Below the pieces are notes generated by a model. The model had not been told where the DNA came from, did not search any database, and saw only the letters and a list, made by a program, of their open reading frames with translations. A program made the translations under genes and the position numbers. A stretch of 64,000 bases of DNA from positions 310,001 to 374,000 of the forward strand of contig JAPZLL010000022.1 of assembly GCA_036250225.1 (NCBI GenBank), in the 5' to 3' direction. The stretch is from Cercophora sp. LCS_1. Taxonomy: Eukaryota; Ascomycota; Sordariomycetes; Sordariales; Lasiosphaeriaceae. Below, piece after piece: positions 31,558 through 44,053 of this stretch (position 1 is its first letter; every line of letters starts with the position of its first letter).

Positions 31558-34500
31558 ATTACCGCCTCCGCACAATGGCTCCGACCAATCCCATCAGGCA
31601 GCGCTCTGGTACCTACGGGAGACAGATCCTGAGATGGGGGTGTCCTAGGTAAAAGGCACTTCCCCTTCCGTGTCCACGGGTGCGCCCCCTTCTGCCCATA
31701 CCCCGCTAGTAAACTGAAGCAGAGCTAAAATCGTTGGGTGGCTGGCCCAGGAAAGTGGAAAGTAGCCTATAAGAAATTGAACTGAAAGATTTGGGAAAGG
31801 CCATCCCACTCGCGGCGATGTGCAACTTTGTGGCTGGCGCAGACCGCAAAACAGTCGTCAGATAATTCATGGCAAATGGCACATTGCACCTCCCTCGCCG
31901 TCAATGAGGGCTAGCCAGGGCTTCCTTGTTCCCCCGGCATCCCGCCCTCGGCACGAAGAGGTCTCTCCCGCCGAGTCTGCGGGTATATCTTGATGGGCTT
32001 TGTTGATTCCTCTAATGGCTTACAACCTCCTCGTCTTTCTCCTCCGGCTGGGCCCTCATGTCCGTTGGTCATTGTTCTTCAAACACAGTGTTGAAGCTTC
32101 AATTGGCTGGTGAGCGGCGGAAAGCCCCGCCTGCTTGTTCCTGAGACGTCACGGTCACCATGGTCACTCATTCCTGTTGAGCATACACGGCGCAGCATTC
32201 CTTCGTTGCCCTCTGCAGGCCGACCGACACCAACCCTAGACCTGCACATCGCCGGTCAATCAGTCATCGGTGAATGAACAGCCACAAAAAGGCACATTCG
32301 ATCGCGCCCGAAGATCTGCTAGCTTGCCCTCCGGGGCAAACATCAGTTGGCCTAAACTCTCAAGCCGCCAACAAGAGAATACGACGGCAAGGTCGCTGGC
32401 TCCAACCGTCAAAAGGTTGAGCCTGCGGCGGGCTACTTGGGCATCTTGGAGACGACCGGCTTCTCTTCCTTGGTTTCTTTGTTTCTCCTCGGGGTTGTTC
32501 TCCATTGCCGTAAAGCATGGCCTGTTCTATGTTCTCGCGCGGGTGTGTAACCGCTCTTCAAGGTTGAGATGGTCTCGGACGGGCCGCCATTGACGAAGCG
32601 TCCCGATTTTGTGCATTTCTTGGTTATGCTTTTCCTTGATGACACTCGTGGTGCAACAGCTGACTTTTGGTAGGCTTGTCTTGACTTCTCAGCGGGTCAG
32701 GCTGGCTGATGCTGACAGCAACAAACACGCAGGCCAATGCAGACAGAGTGGCAACATCATCTTTGTTCTTCAACCTCGTCCCAACGCCCATGCCCCACCC
32801 ACCCTCCACCAATTGGCAGCTAGGGCTTTCAACGGCAGCACTCATGTCCGTCCAAGGACACATTGGCCAATCCACCTTTCGTAGGGCAACGGCTGAACCA
32901 AGATGGGCCGGCTTCACGCAGCACACATATGCTCATCACAGCCAGACAGGGCTCCCCGCAGGAGCGAGAGTAAGATGGGCTAGTAACTGAACACCCAAAC
33001 CCACGGTTGTGGGTGCTACGCCGCAACATGTCGCAGATGAAAACACGAGGAGAAACCATCCAACATCATACACATCATTTTCGTTTGCACGGACTGGCCC
33101 ATGGGCTTGTGGCTAGCACCAAGAACTCCGATCATTAGGGGAGGAAAACCACCAGGGAACCAACCAGTCAAGAACAGGCAACAACTCCGACAACCAGGGC
33201 TGGCGACGGTCAGGACGGACAAGTTGGCTTTCCTGTCATCCCATCTGTGCCACTGTGCGCTGTGCTTCCGTGCCTCTGGAAGGTGACATCGCGGGGGCCC
33301 TGTCAACGCATACCCCTGGAGTCGGCCTGGTAGCCAGCAATGGTTGGTGCTACTTGTGTTTGGAAGTGTGGGTGGGTTCCCTTTGCCACCAACTAACTTG
33401 TTGAGGGCGGGGATCGCTGTTGCGGACTCAGAAGCCGAGCCGCAACCGTAAAGAAATACGGATGGCGGCATAGGAACCCGGTTCGTTGATCCGGCCTAAA
33501 AGGCTGTTGACGCTCATAGTGCAAACGCGCAATCGCACCGCCAAGTCCATGAGGATACATGAGCTGCTCATGTCTGGGGTGCCTTGGGAATGTCTTGGTC
33601 CGCGTTTTTTGCCGACGCGTCAATACTGCCCGACCTCCCCCACACTCAGAAACATTTCGCGCATCCGCGACACAACTCCCCGTGGGTTGATCGGGGAGGC
33701 AGGCGCGGAACGGCGGTTCATTCAAAGCCAGCCGTGGATGGATGTGCCAGTCCCCTGCAAGGGCAATCCAAAGAGGCGTATCTGAAGGCACCATCACATC
33801 ATGCGGGCCCGCGCCGTCTGAGTCTGCCCGGCTCGCAGCCGAACGCAACGAGATGGAACGCCATCTATCTCCATGCGTGAGCCCAGGTACCGACAGGTCG
33901 AATAAACGACGGGATGTGGGTAGGAATGGAAGACTGGATGCGGAGGTGGTGATCCGAACGAACGAACACTCGCGCCGGTTTTTATGGGGCTCGATGCTAT
34001 TTCCAGACTCAGAGTCTCGCCTTCTAGAACGTCGGCCCTTCTTCTGCAAGTAATCAATGTCCACAAAGAACAAGGGTGACGGTTACCCTAGCGGGCACAG
34101 AAGATTGCGAAGCACAAATCAGAAGAAAAAGTGATGCACTGCAAAGCAGCTGTCGGTCCCAGCAAACAAATTTTGATCAACATCGCGATCAGCGCCAGGG
34201 AGAAACTCTAAACATCAGCAGAATCGCAGACATCCAAGCGCGGGAGTGACGGGACGAGAAGAAACGAGAGGGGCAGGAAGGAGGGGCCGAAGCGGTACCT
34301 GCCAGGGCAAGGCTGGAAGTTTGTCTTGGTTGCCCCGCAAAGCAAGGCCCAATCAGTAAAGAAAACGATCAAACAGCACGTGCGTTTGCGGGGTCTTCCC
34401 CTCCACAGCGGTTCAGCCTCGAGTGATGGTGCAAGCCCGATGCGATGAGCGACAGAGAAGTCTCCAGCCAGTATTTGTAAACTAACTCCCTTGACGAATT

Positions 34501-34563
34501 CTGGGATCATACCATAGGATTCTTTGGGAGAACTTTATACAACACATTGCCTACCTTTTTTTA

Positions 34564-34613
34564 AGCCAGTATACTAAGATTCTTAAGCTTAAAATACTCT
34601 AAACTATCTGGCT
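34564..34613. repeat. AT-rich imperfect palindrome with AGCCAG...CTGGCT ends
   Basis: Six-base perfect inverted ends (AGCCAG and CTGGCT) enclose 38 bases that are very AT rich and include the palindrome TTAAGCTTAA. The surroundings from about 34530 to 34630 are also AT rich, unlike the GC-rich flanks. It could fold into a hairpin, or be a remnant of a small mobile element. Confidence 0.5.
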
Positions 34614-34925
34614 AGACTTTATGTCGACTTGATTTGTTGTGTGCAATTTACAGCAGGAGCCATTTCTTGACACCCCCTGTTGCAACTGCACATCTTTGGA
34701 CCTGCGACGCCTGCGACACCAAACGTCTGGGATATCATGGCAGCCCCCCGACCTCCGAGAATGGCGTGCTTGACTCTTCACAGAACTCCTGCAAACTCCA
34801 CAAAACACACTTTTCCTCCTACCAATTCAAGTATCTATCTCACGACCTATGACGCGGTTTGCATTCCGCCCGGCGGCATAGTCTCCATTCCCCGTCAATA
34901 ATATTGCCATATTTGTTTACATACA

Positions 34926-35907
34926 ATGTTCTCCAATTTGGCGACCAAGGTGGCCCTGAAAAAAGTCGGCCTGTCAACCAACTCGTTCAAGGTCCCTGAT
35001 CTGCCATGGGCGAATAACTCGACATCATCATCTCCCAAGCGAAGTTCCGGACCAGATGGCCCAGTCGATGGCGACGACAAGTCCGGAAACTGGCCGTCCT
35101 GGATGACGGTCAAGAACCTCCCCCTGACGGTCCAGCCATGGCTCACCCCCGTGCCACCGCCCATCCCAGTTGCAAATGCCCCCAGGGTAGGGGAGCCAGC
35201 GCCTTTGGATCGAGACCGCGAACTCACCTTTGGCAACGGCAAAAAGGTTATCGTTGTGTTCCTCCGATGTGTAGGCTGCGCTTGTATGTCCCTCGTTCCT
35301 CCCATGTTGGCTCCCATGTTGGATCACGATTCTTGTAGCCCGCCAACACGAACTGACACACTCACCAGTCGCGCAAAAGACGTTTACTAACCTCCGCACC
35401 ATTGCAACGCGGTTCCCCAATGATGTCAGCTGCATTGCGGTCTCTCACTCTTCTGCTGCCGCGACACAAAAGTGGATCGACCTTCTCGGCGGCGCCTGGA
35501 ACGTCCAGATCGTTATTGATGAGGACCGCGCCGTCTACGCCGCGTGGGGACTCGGGTTGGGAAGCGTTTGGTATGTTCTGAACCCTACCAGCACCGTGGC
35601 GGGGTTCAAGGAGAAGGGCTGGCTCGGTGCCAGCGTAGCAGGGTCATTGCAGCGGAGCGGAGTTTTGAAGCCAGGCGGTCCGGCACAGCCCAGGGCGAGA
35701 AACATCTCGTCTGGCAACGGTGCGGGCGTGGTTGGGTCGGATGTGCCAAGTGATGAGGGACCCACGACAGTGATGGGGAATAAGTGGCAGGAGTCTGGGG
35801 CTTGGGCGGTGGATGGACGCGGGAAGATTGTCTGGGGTGGGAAAGCGGCAAGGGCAGACGATGTCCTAGACTTAGATGCCGGGGCGAAGGCGCTGGGTTT
35901 GCTGTAG
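34926..35907 (+). CDS. Peroxiredoxin-like (AhpC/TSA_2, PRXL2-type) protein
   Basis: Exons 34926-35283 and 35369-35907 join across an 85-nt intron and give 298 residues. A Ser/Pro-rich N-terminal part of about 90 residues precedes a thioredoxin-like fold starting ELTFGNGKKVIVVFLRCVGC. Cys115-x-x-Cys118 is the redox motif, split from the next segment (AFAQKTFTNLRTIATRFP) by the intron. VSCIAVSHSSAAATQKWID and VIDEDRAVYAAWGLGLGSVW follow, matching the AhpC/TSA_2 pattern in which a strand and Asp-rich turn follow the first helix. The end (GAWAVDGRGKIVWGGKAARA) is the final beta-hairpin. Such proteins are presumed thiol oxidoreductases, but the substrate is unknown in fungi. Confidence 0.85.
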
Positions 35908-36194
35908 TAGCGATTTCCGGTTGATGGTGCTTGGCAGCGAAAAGTTGTATGATATGACGGTGGCTCTTGGGTTCGGGGTGCGAGATGACGGGCGTTTGGG
36001 AGGGCTATGATCTGTGGACAGAGCGTCTGCTTGATTGGTGGCAGGGATATCTTGCTCGGGCTGTAGCTTTCAAGGGCTCACATGTATTCAATGACGTCAA
36101 GGAGTTCAGCGTTCTCAAGTCGTCAGGACGTTGCGAACAGAGTGGTTCCGCTGTGTTTGCGGTTTCAATGTGATCGAGAACAAGAAGACCCGCA

Positions 36195-36239
36195 GGTATA
36201 TGAGCAACTACACTGGACTACACCGATGTCAAGCACTAC
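36195..36239 (+). repeat. Diverged direct repeat, copy A
   Basis: A 45-base stretch beginning GGTATATGAGCAACTA is about 80 percent identical to copy B 144 bases further on. Six of the nine differences are transitions. Confidence 0.75.
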
Positions 36240-36338
36240 TTTGAAAGGTGCATAGCTTGAGTTCGATTCCTTTTGGGAGAACTGATGTTTTCCCTTTGCA
36301 TGTCTTCTTTTTTTTGGAGGCCCCACCCATACATGGTA

Positions 36339-36383
36339 GGTATATGAGCAACTAAGCTGGACTGCCCCGACATCGAGCGCACC
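36339..36383 (+). repeat. Diverged direct repeat, copy B
   Basis: Second copy of the 45-base repeat, sharing the same 16-base start GGTATATGAGCAACTA. The flanks do not match, so the duplication seems limited to this segment. Confidence 0.75.
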
Positions 36384-39300
36384 GTTGCTCTATTCCACCT
36401 GAAATCCAAATGCGGTCCATAAGGGGTCTCAGAGACAATCAACTTGAATGGTCGGCAACACTGCTTGACGCATAGGGTGCGTTTTCCAATTTGATTTTTG
36501 CTTCCATGTCGTATTCTCTCAACAGCCCGCCATACACGCCTAGACACACACACTAGAATACTTGCAATACTTGCAAGATTTATCAAAGAATGGAAACAAA
36601 GATACTCACACTGGGAGAGGTATGGCTAGGCAAAGCTTCAACTTGACAGATCAAGATTATCGAAAAAGACAGACCACCCTTTTCGTGTCGGAGAAAGCGC
36701 TTGATGCTCTACTCATTTTTGCTCTTTTGAAACAGCACCAGATGTGTTCTACTGGGTTACCTGTCAATGTTCGGTGATATTTTTTCGGGTACCGCGACCT
36801 TGAAGATGTTTAGAACGGTAAATCCCGAAGACACAGATGTGTACAGATCCCGTAACATGGACCTCAATATGCAACTATGTGCCCCGGGAGTGATGAGAGT
36901 GATTATGGCATCTCGTTTTTCCATATACCTACCGTTGGATAGCGTTGCCCCTTAATAATCAAACGCCCGTGGTATTTGAATGTGACTGCGTGTACTACAG
37001 AGATATACTCGCTTATTGCTACAGAGAACCCAGAGCCCCTTAAATTAGGGACGGGTAGTAATATGCTGATCTAGTGCTATGCGAAGCAGGTCACTCTGAC
37101 CTACTAGCTGTTGTATTGCTTCACATCAGGCAAAGTTGTGCGAAGGAAACCCTCTTGTTGGAAACGTGTATACTCTCGTTCTCTGGCTTCAGTGTTTCGA
37201 TGATGCGATGGCATTGATGATGAAGAAGGGCACATGTTGGACTGGAATTCCAGAATGTCGCCCGGCAAGACAGCGTGTCAACAGGACCGAGAACATCGGG
37301 AAACATGCCTGTTTCAAACGTGGACTGAGTTGTTTGAATGACCATATCGCAATTTGGGCAGTATTATTTTCGTCACTGAATTTGGAATCGTCCCACGCGG
37401 TGAGGGCTATTCAGATGAACATGCTTTCAACGTGAAATTCTCCTTACTCTTTCTCGGCCGCCTTTTGGGCGTAACGATGCGGATCGATAAGGAATAATTT
37501 TCCTTCACAAATCGTTCGAGAGGAAATCACTGGTACTGGATACGAGTCTGTAAGCTGGAAACCATGGGGACTGAGCTGAAGTCGAGTAAGGCTCGGCATG
37601 TGCTGTAGCAGTGCATATCAAAGGACGCCGTTGGATGGAATTTCTTCCAAGGCTGCTTACTAAGCAGGACACCATAGTTCGTATGGGCATCCAGTCTGAA
37701 GGTCGTCACGCACTCTTCGGTGCGAAGAAGGGAGGTGGGGTAGCTGTGCTGGAGAGAGCGGGTCCGTCCCGCTGCAAGGACTGGGTGTGGGCAGGTTCGA
37801 AGTCACGGGCGACCTCGGCGTCTTGCTCTCCGTCAAGGTGACGAAGTTGAATGAAAGAGATCATCGAGATCGACTGGTTACCTGCCACGACTCAGTGGTC
37901 TTCTGGCAATGGACGAGATGGACCGAGTCCTTGTGAACCCCACGATGATCATGATGGTGGGGAGACGACGCCAAAAGGAGGGGAAGCTGTGCTGTCTTCT
38001 TCCGCAAGCGATCTTTGGCTGTTGGGATTGGATGTCGGAGAGGTATCGAATGCGAGTCCTGCTGCATTGCATGCAGGCTAACACAACACGGGGCCTGCAA
38101 CTTGCCCTAGTCATCTGCAGGGAACATTGGAGAAGGTCGAGAACTGCATTTTGCTTGCGTGGTTTGATGCACTGCTCAGACTGATCGAAGGAGATTTAAT
38201 GATAGTGACTAAAGTTGGTTGAGGCGGCGCTTCCTGCTGTGATAGTGGGACGCAATACCGATCAAATCGAGTGACCTGGTTGACAACATCTTATTTGCGG
38301 CACTTGTTATTTGGCCACCGGGTTGAGCGTGTTCTTGCCAGCAGGTGGGATTGGCTGGCAACTTTAAAGTTCCGAGCCGGAGGGACAGGGCTGGCTTGCG
38401 GGACTTGTCGTTCCTCTGGAAGGTTTTTCTTCAAGGGAGAATCATATGCACTGTCGTGATGGGTTGTTACCCCCGACCTTGGCATGATCCACATGTGGCG
38501 TGAATTCACGGCCTAGCACTGGAGATTGGAGGGAATTTAGAACCTTGCAAAGAGGTGTGTGTGTGACGGCGGCGTTTTTGATGTGATTCTGCCGATGACG
38601 GAACGGGGGCGAGAGCGGGGAGCTGGCGATGGATTGGACTCGCCGACGGCTCGAGTTGCAACAAACATTTGATAGGGGTTTTGGTATTTGGGTTGAGTTT
38701 GGCCTCCCATGTGAGCTGGCCTGGGACGGGCCGCAGGAATAAAGCCTCTGTCGCAGTTGCGGGGTGCAAGCGCGAGCTGTCCGTCCTGCCCAGAGGTCAA
38801 AACTGGAAGCCACTTTTAGACGCCGCATACCGCGCCTGCCGGGAAAATCCCACACCAGGTGGATGTTCGGTCCGTGAGCAAAGTGCCACACGGGCCTGAA
38901 GGTGATCCTTCAACATCAATCGCTTATGGACTGACAGCGGTATCAAAGTTAAAAGTGTACGTGATATTTCCAGGGTCCGACAGGGCTTATCACGATGGCA
39001 TGCAGCAAGCTATTGCCCCTAGTTTGCTTGACTGACACCAACGAGCGGCTGTAGTGAAATTGTCTCGGAACCAGTCAATTGTCATAACATCATACAGCAG
39101 AGCTCTGGTGGGTTCGCGGCTGTTTGGGGGTGCGAATACCTGGTTGAGCTTTGGTTCCAGTGTGGTTTCATGCCTTCAGCAAAGACGTCCGAAGAAAGGC
39201 CCACAGGGAAATCTCGCCGGGTTGTTCGGCAGCTGTCGCCATCGGCTTCACTCCGGGCTGAAACGGCACAGATCGACTTCAACGCCATGCTTCTCGCCTG

Positions 39301-42215
39301 CCGCCCACTATCGGAGAGAAGTTGGCGGTTTGGGTCCTCGGGGCTAAATTAATGTGGAAGAATGCTCAGTGCTTCTGAGGTGGATGGTGATGCGCCGTCT
39401 GACTTGAGGCGCCAACCGCCAACGGCGTCAAACGGCAGGAGAGTGTCGACACTGAGGAAGGGTTATGCATCTCCCATTACGGCTGATAGTTAAAGCCAAG
39501 ACATCGATTTTGGTCTTGTGCCACCAGTCAGGCACCAGTGAGGCCATCGCCAGCCCGTATACAAAGGTCAGTTTTGGTAGCGGTCTGGTGGCGGGCCGGT
39601 GGTACGCAGAGGGTTGAAGTTGCATAAGGCCTTCTCGACTGCTGGGGTACCGTGAGCTAATCCGCGACCTGAAACCAGGTGCAGGCGATCAGTTGGTGAC
39701 AAGAAGAGCTCAAAGCTCGAGGTGACGGTTAGGCAGCGGCCTCGATCTGTGTCTCTGGATGGCCGGTTGATCCCGCACGGGCACTCTTCAACGGGTTGAC
39801 TGGCCCTGTTGACGAGCGAGGTGATCAGGCAGGACGGCTCTACCGCAAGTCATCTTGACACTGGCAGCCTCCGGTACCTTGGGCTGTAACACTCGCCCAC
39901 AGCTGTCGGCCTACCCTCAACTTGCCGTCAGTCGCCATTACAGTGATTCAAGTGACGTATCCGTGTGTGTTCGATAGAACATGCAACGAACAAAAATTGG
40001 CATGCAGCAGAGCAGATGGCAGGCTAAAAGGACCGTGCTGGCAGACGGGCGCCAGCGCTAAAGCCATGTCGACGATGGCACATCGCCAGGGAGCCCTGTC
40101 ATGATCCCAATCCCAAGGAAATTTGCTGCAGCGGGTCGACCAGGCCCAATATCCGCATTTCGCAATTGGGGCTTCGGCAACGGCAGCGCTATCAGCACAG
40201 GCCATCAGGGTTGTTGGCCTCGGGATTTCAAGGGGAGTGCGGTTGAGTGAGCGGTGGCAGGCAACATCGTCTGCCCGGTTGCAAGGGGCAGGCCTGCGCT
40301 TCTCCGAAGAAAGGGCGTGGGCGTTGCAGCTTTTCGAATCTGGAGTCTGGCACTGCAGCTCGGCGATTGCTCGTGGTCTTGTTTCTGCTCATTTTACTCT
40401 CGGCTTCCCCTATTCGCGGTGCCGCCTTCCCATTCCAGTCGGCCTTTGATGTGACGCTAGCGAATGCAAGATGAACGTGGAAGAGGAAAGCCAAGGTACT
40501 CGGTACCCACCAGCCCGCACAAGTCCACTTGCTGCCTAGGTCTCGGGTTCATCAAAAGTCGTCCAAGACGCCCGAATGGCCCGCAGTCCACACCCAACGA
40601 TCAACAGGTTCGACTGGCGTCGATGACCAACGCCAATTTTCAACGAAGCTCGTCTGGGCCGATGATTCGCCTTGTCAACCGAACCGGGCTGATCTTGGAC
40701 CGTCAACCTGATGCATACCCTACACAGAAGCGGCGATGTTGATGGCGGTATGTGCAGGCAGCCAGGCAGCTGGCTGCTGAGGGACGAGTTGACGAATACG
40801 GAATCCTCGACGGGTGCGCAAGGACGTCGCGAGATGGACCTCTAACCCTCTCCGAACCGCCCCGGCAGATCTGTAGCCGGACGGCAGCTTGAGCTTCGAA
40901 CTTCTCTGGAAATTTGGCTGCACCAACCGTGCGGCGTCGACGGCAGCTTGCAGAACCGTCCAGTCTTTTTGCCCAAGCAGAGCTGCACGGGTCCAACAGT
41001 TCGCAGATTCCGTACGAGATGGACGTCGGCGACACAGCACCCAACAGAAGCGCCATTGGAACGATTCCCAAGCTCCCAATCTCGCGGTGGGCGTGCTGGG
41101 CCCCTGGCGCAACCGATATTTCCGGTGGTCCCCCGCGTCGACGAAACGAGACGTTATCAACCCCGGGGCGTGCTGGGAACCCTTGCAAAGGACGGTGGCC
41201 CAGGCTTGGAGCGGTTTCTTGCATAACCGCACGTCGCCTTTTCTTTTCTTCTTCTCGCCCAACTTGAGATGCAAATCGTGAAAAGAAGAAAGGCGCCTTG
41301 GGCCGTCCTCGAGGGCCTCGCTCGCTTTTGCCTCGTGCCCTGTTGCTGTCCCGCCTGCTCAGCCTGTTGCTGGTGCGGCCTGCGTGCTTCTCGCTCCCGT
41401 GCACCCTCCCACGAACCGGAAAGAGATCACACCCTGCTGCTGCCCTGAGGGAGCTTGGATTTGCTTGGGGCCCCTCGAAGGGGGGTCACTGGGGGGTACC
41501 TACGAGTCTGCCCACCGCCAGGTCAGGCCGATCGACCCACGTTTCTGTCCTTTGCGCCGGGCCTAAAGAACGTCCATGTCCCCGGTCATTTTCCTTCTTG
41601 CTTGACGCAACCCTCCACTCCTGTCTGCGACTAAAATTCATCTGCGCCTCGGGGTGCGTTGTGGATTTCCTCCTTCCCCCCTTCTCTCCTTTTTTTTTTT
41701 TCCCCTCTCCCCTTCCTCCTTGGGCTCTCCGTGCCAATCATCTTGCGGAAGATAGCATCTTTTCGCGAAGAAAGGGCACCGGTTGGTTTGCACTTGGGTA
41801 AGTGACGTTTAACTTTTTTCTCTGTGGAGTCGGATGTGTCGCGGGAAGCCGGGACCGTGGGTGCGCAGGAAGTCGCAGGGGAATTTTTTTTCTCTGCTTC
41901 GCGGCGCTGCTTGGGTGCGCCACCGCGCCAGAAAAAAAGCTCCCTCTCAATGCTTCTTTCGCTCAACATTTGCTCGCAAGCTTGCACCCACCGCAACAGC
42001 AATCAACAGCGCTCAATCAAGCCCGAAGCACGCACGCAGCTTTGCATCGGGGTTGTCAAAGACCTGCATTTCCGGATGCTGACTTAAATCCCCACCAGCC
42101 AACTTGCAGGCGGAATCTGCCACGCACCCTCCGAGTTCCATTTCTTCGGTGGACTCGTCGCTGCGGCCATCCGATCTCCGCATTTTCGCGAGCACTCGCT
42201 ATACTCGATATCAGA

Positions 42216-44053
42216 ATGTCGGCATACTACGAGCCTTCGCCGCAATGGCCGCCCGCGGGACAATCCGGCTGGGACCATCAAACCCCTCCTCCGGCCCGAT
42301 CTGGTACGTCGAGCTGCTCTGCTCTTGTTCCCCGGTGCGAACTGCCATGTCGCCCCGGCTAACCGCTTGCTTCCCGCAGGAGCCAGCTCCGCGATCCCTC
42401 GTGAAGAGTCGGTCGCGTTCTCCTACCAGATGGAAGGTGCGTTGTTACCCAGGGACGAAAGGTCGTCAGCTTCGTTGAGGCCCGAGGTCGAGGGCCAGGA
42501 AGCAGGGGAAAGGGCTACGACTGACGCAAATGTTTGCATTTAGAGGTCGAACGTGCCATCGACAACCTTGTCAAGAGTGGTAAGATGTTCACGGCGCCCG
42601 GCGGCGGTGGCGGTGGAGGAGGAGGCCGACGTGAGTTTCCACCTGTTCCCGGCCCTGCCAGACCACACCCAGCCTTTGGTGAGTTGGCCTTGGGACTGGC
42701 CTGGCGGCACCCACGGAGCTCGACTAACCCTGCCCCCGTTTAAAGATGGTCGCATGTCCGCCGGCCCCGGCCCCCGTTCTCACTCCGGCAGCGACTTTGG
42801 TGGCGATGCCCGCGGCCCGCACCCGTCGTCCAACCTGCAAACCTTTTATGCGACCCAACGACACCAGTCATCGCGCGGCTCCAACGAGGCGGAGCAGATG
42901 ATGCAGGCCAAGAGGAGAATGGCTGCTCAGCGGGAGCGTGAGCTTCGGAATTACCATCAGGAGCAGCAATACAACCGAAGTAGGCCGCCCTCTTCTGTGT
43001 AGCCTCAGATGTTCCTACCACAGCGAAAAAAGACAAAAAAACAGAAAAAGCTATAAAGCAACGATTCACCACCCGTTCCCCATATGGGGCGCAGGCCTCT
43101 TCTCGTTCCCACCCGTGTTGCACCACAAGTGCGGTGACGCCACATGATCATGTCCTGAACATTCCTGTCTGTAAAGATCGGCAGATCGGCACGTGGCAGC
43201 GCCATGGCGGCCGCATCTTCTCTCCCGATTGACTTTTTTCTTCTTGGTCTGAGCTGAAGAATGCAAGATTTTGAGCTAACATGATGTCTTGCTAGCTGTC
43301 CTGTCCGACTTCTCGCCGTACGGCCCGAAGCCGGACCGCGCCCTAAGCCCCGGCGGCATGTCGGAAGAAGACCGCCGCAAGCTCATTGCCCAGCAGCGTA
43401 GCGCTCTGTACGGCGAGGGTGCTTTCGCCGAGAACCCCGGCTATGTCGACGAGACCGGCACGGCCCGCCCGGGTCTCCCCAACCCGCAGATGGGCCCGGC
43501 CAGTTTGCGCGGCCATTCCCCGCTGACGTACGAGTACGGTCGAGTACCGCCCCTTCATGACGGCCCTTCGCAGGCGGCTGCCGAGGGAGCCCAGGGCTCG
43601 CACTCAGCCGGCCCCAATGAGCGGTCTCGCGCCAACAGCAACTCGAGCCCGCAGTCGAACCCCGCCGGCGGCAAGGGCTTCTTCGATGCTCCCACTCAGC
43701 AGTCGAGCCGGACCAGCGCCTCTTCTCCCGGAGGGTCTCCGCCTCGCCAGGGTGTCTCCGGCAGCAAATCTGGCCAGGGCTCCGTCGCTCCCATTGGTAC
43801 CCGGCCGTCGAACTCGGGGGCTCCCACCAACCCGGCTCTCAACAAGCGATCGACGACCCCTCTCCCTTCTCCGCTGAGCCAGGGCTACACGGCGCCGGGT
43901 AATGATGATGGCAACACCGGCAGTGGACCGACTCCGCTGTCGGCCATTGAGAGCTCGAGCGGCGGTCTCTCCGGCTGGGGTGGCCGCTCAACCGGCTGGG
44001 GTAGCAAGCAGGGCCTCGACAACCGGCCTAGCGTCTCGAGCGTGTGGGGTTAA
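42216..44053 (+). CDS. Five-exon Ser/Gly/Pro-rich protein of unknown function
   Basis: Exons 42216-42303, 42380-42436, 42544-42630, 42746-42979 and 43296-44053 join with consistent phases to give 407 residues. The introns are 76, 107, 115 and 316 nt, long for this window. The protein starts MSAYYEPSPQWPPAG and has AFSYQMEEVERAIDNLVKSG, a helix that looks conserved. A nine-Gly run follows, then a basic helix EQMMQAKRRMAAQRERELRN continuing into YHQEQQYNR, then LSDFSPYGPKPDRALSPGG and SEEDRRKLIAQQRSALYGEG. The rest is disordered, ending LDNRPSVSSVWG. No catalytic domain is seen. The short charged helices between disordered linkers suggest a protein-interaction or scaffold role. The exon 3 to 4 join could hide a small extra exon, but the alternative would need a 31-nt intron. 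Confidence 0.8.

Larger units (their letters stand above)
30091..34925. other. 4.8-kb gene-poor region between divergent genes
   Basis: No ORF here has recognisable domains or gene-like exon structure. The open frames are short, overlap on both strands and change composition along their length. The region includes a small decamer repeat near 31530 and a 50-bp AT-rich palindrome near 34564. It may hold regulatory DNA, long leaders or non-coding RNA. I see no tRNA or 5S gene. Confidence 0.5.
35908..42215. other. 6.3-kb gene-poor region
   Basis: No convincing gene is visible over 6.3 kb. The part from about 36200 to 37500 is more AT rich and holds a diverged direct repeat. The part from about 40700 to 41800 has longer overlapping open frames on both strands (up to 233 residues), which look like chance frames in GC-rich DNA. 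The last few hundred bases before 42216 are probably promoter and 5' UTR; a GTAAGT at about 41799 could be a leader intron donor. Confidence 0.5.

Noticed and set aside
32015..32113. 33-residue ATG-started ORF (MAYNLLVFLLRLG)
   Set aside because: Short hydrophobic frames of this size occur by chance; there is no splice or promoter support.
36240..36290. Possible tRNA T-arm (GAGTTCGATTCC)
   Set aside because: The flanking bases do not form the T-stem and no A box or acceptor stem could be found upstream.
37790..37810. B-box-like GGTTCGAAGTC
   Set aside because: No matching acceptor and D-arm sequence was found within 60-100 bases upstream.
40703..41404. 233-residue minus-strand ORF in the large gene-poor region
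   Set aside because: It overlaps similarly long frames on the other strand, is Arg/Ser/Ala rich by composition, and has no motif.
41298..41801. 167-residue plus-strand ORF with a Leu-rich start
   Set aside because: It starts at a non-ATG codon and ends in T/C tracts; more likely leader DNA of the next gene.
42661..42677. Possible mini-exon between exons 3 and 4 of the gene at 42216
   Set aside because: It would need a 31-nt upstream intron, shorter than any other in the window, and is not required for frame.
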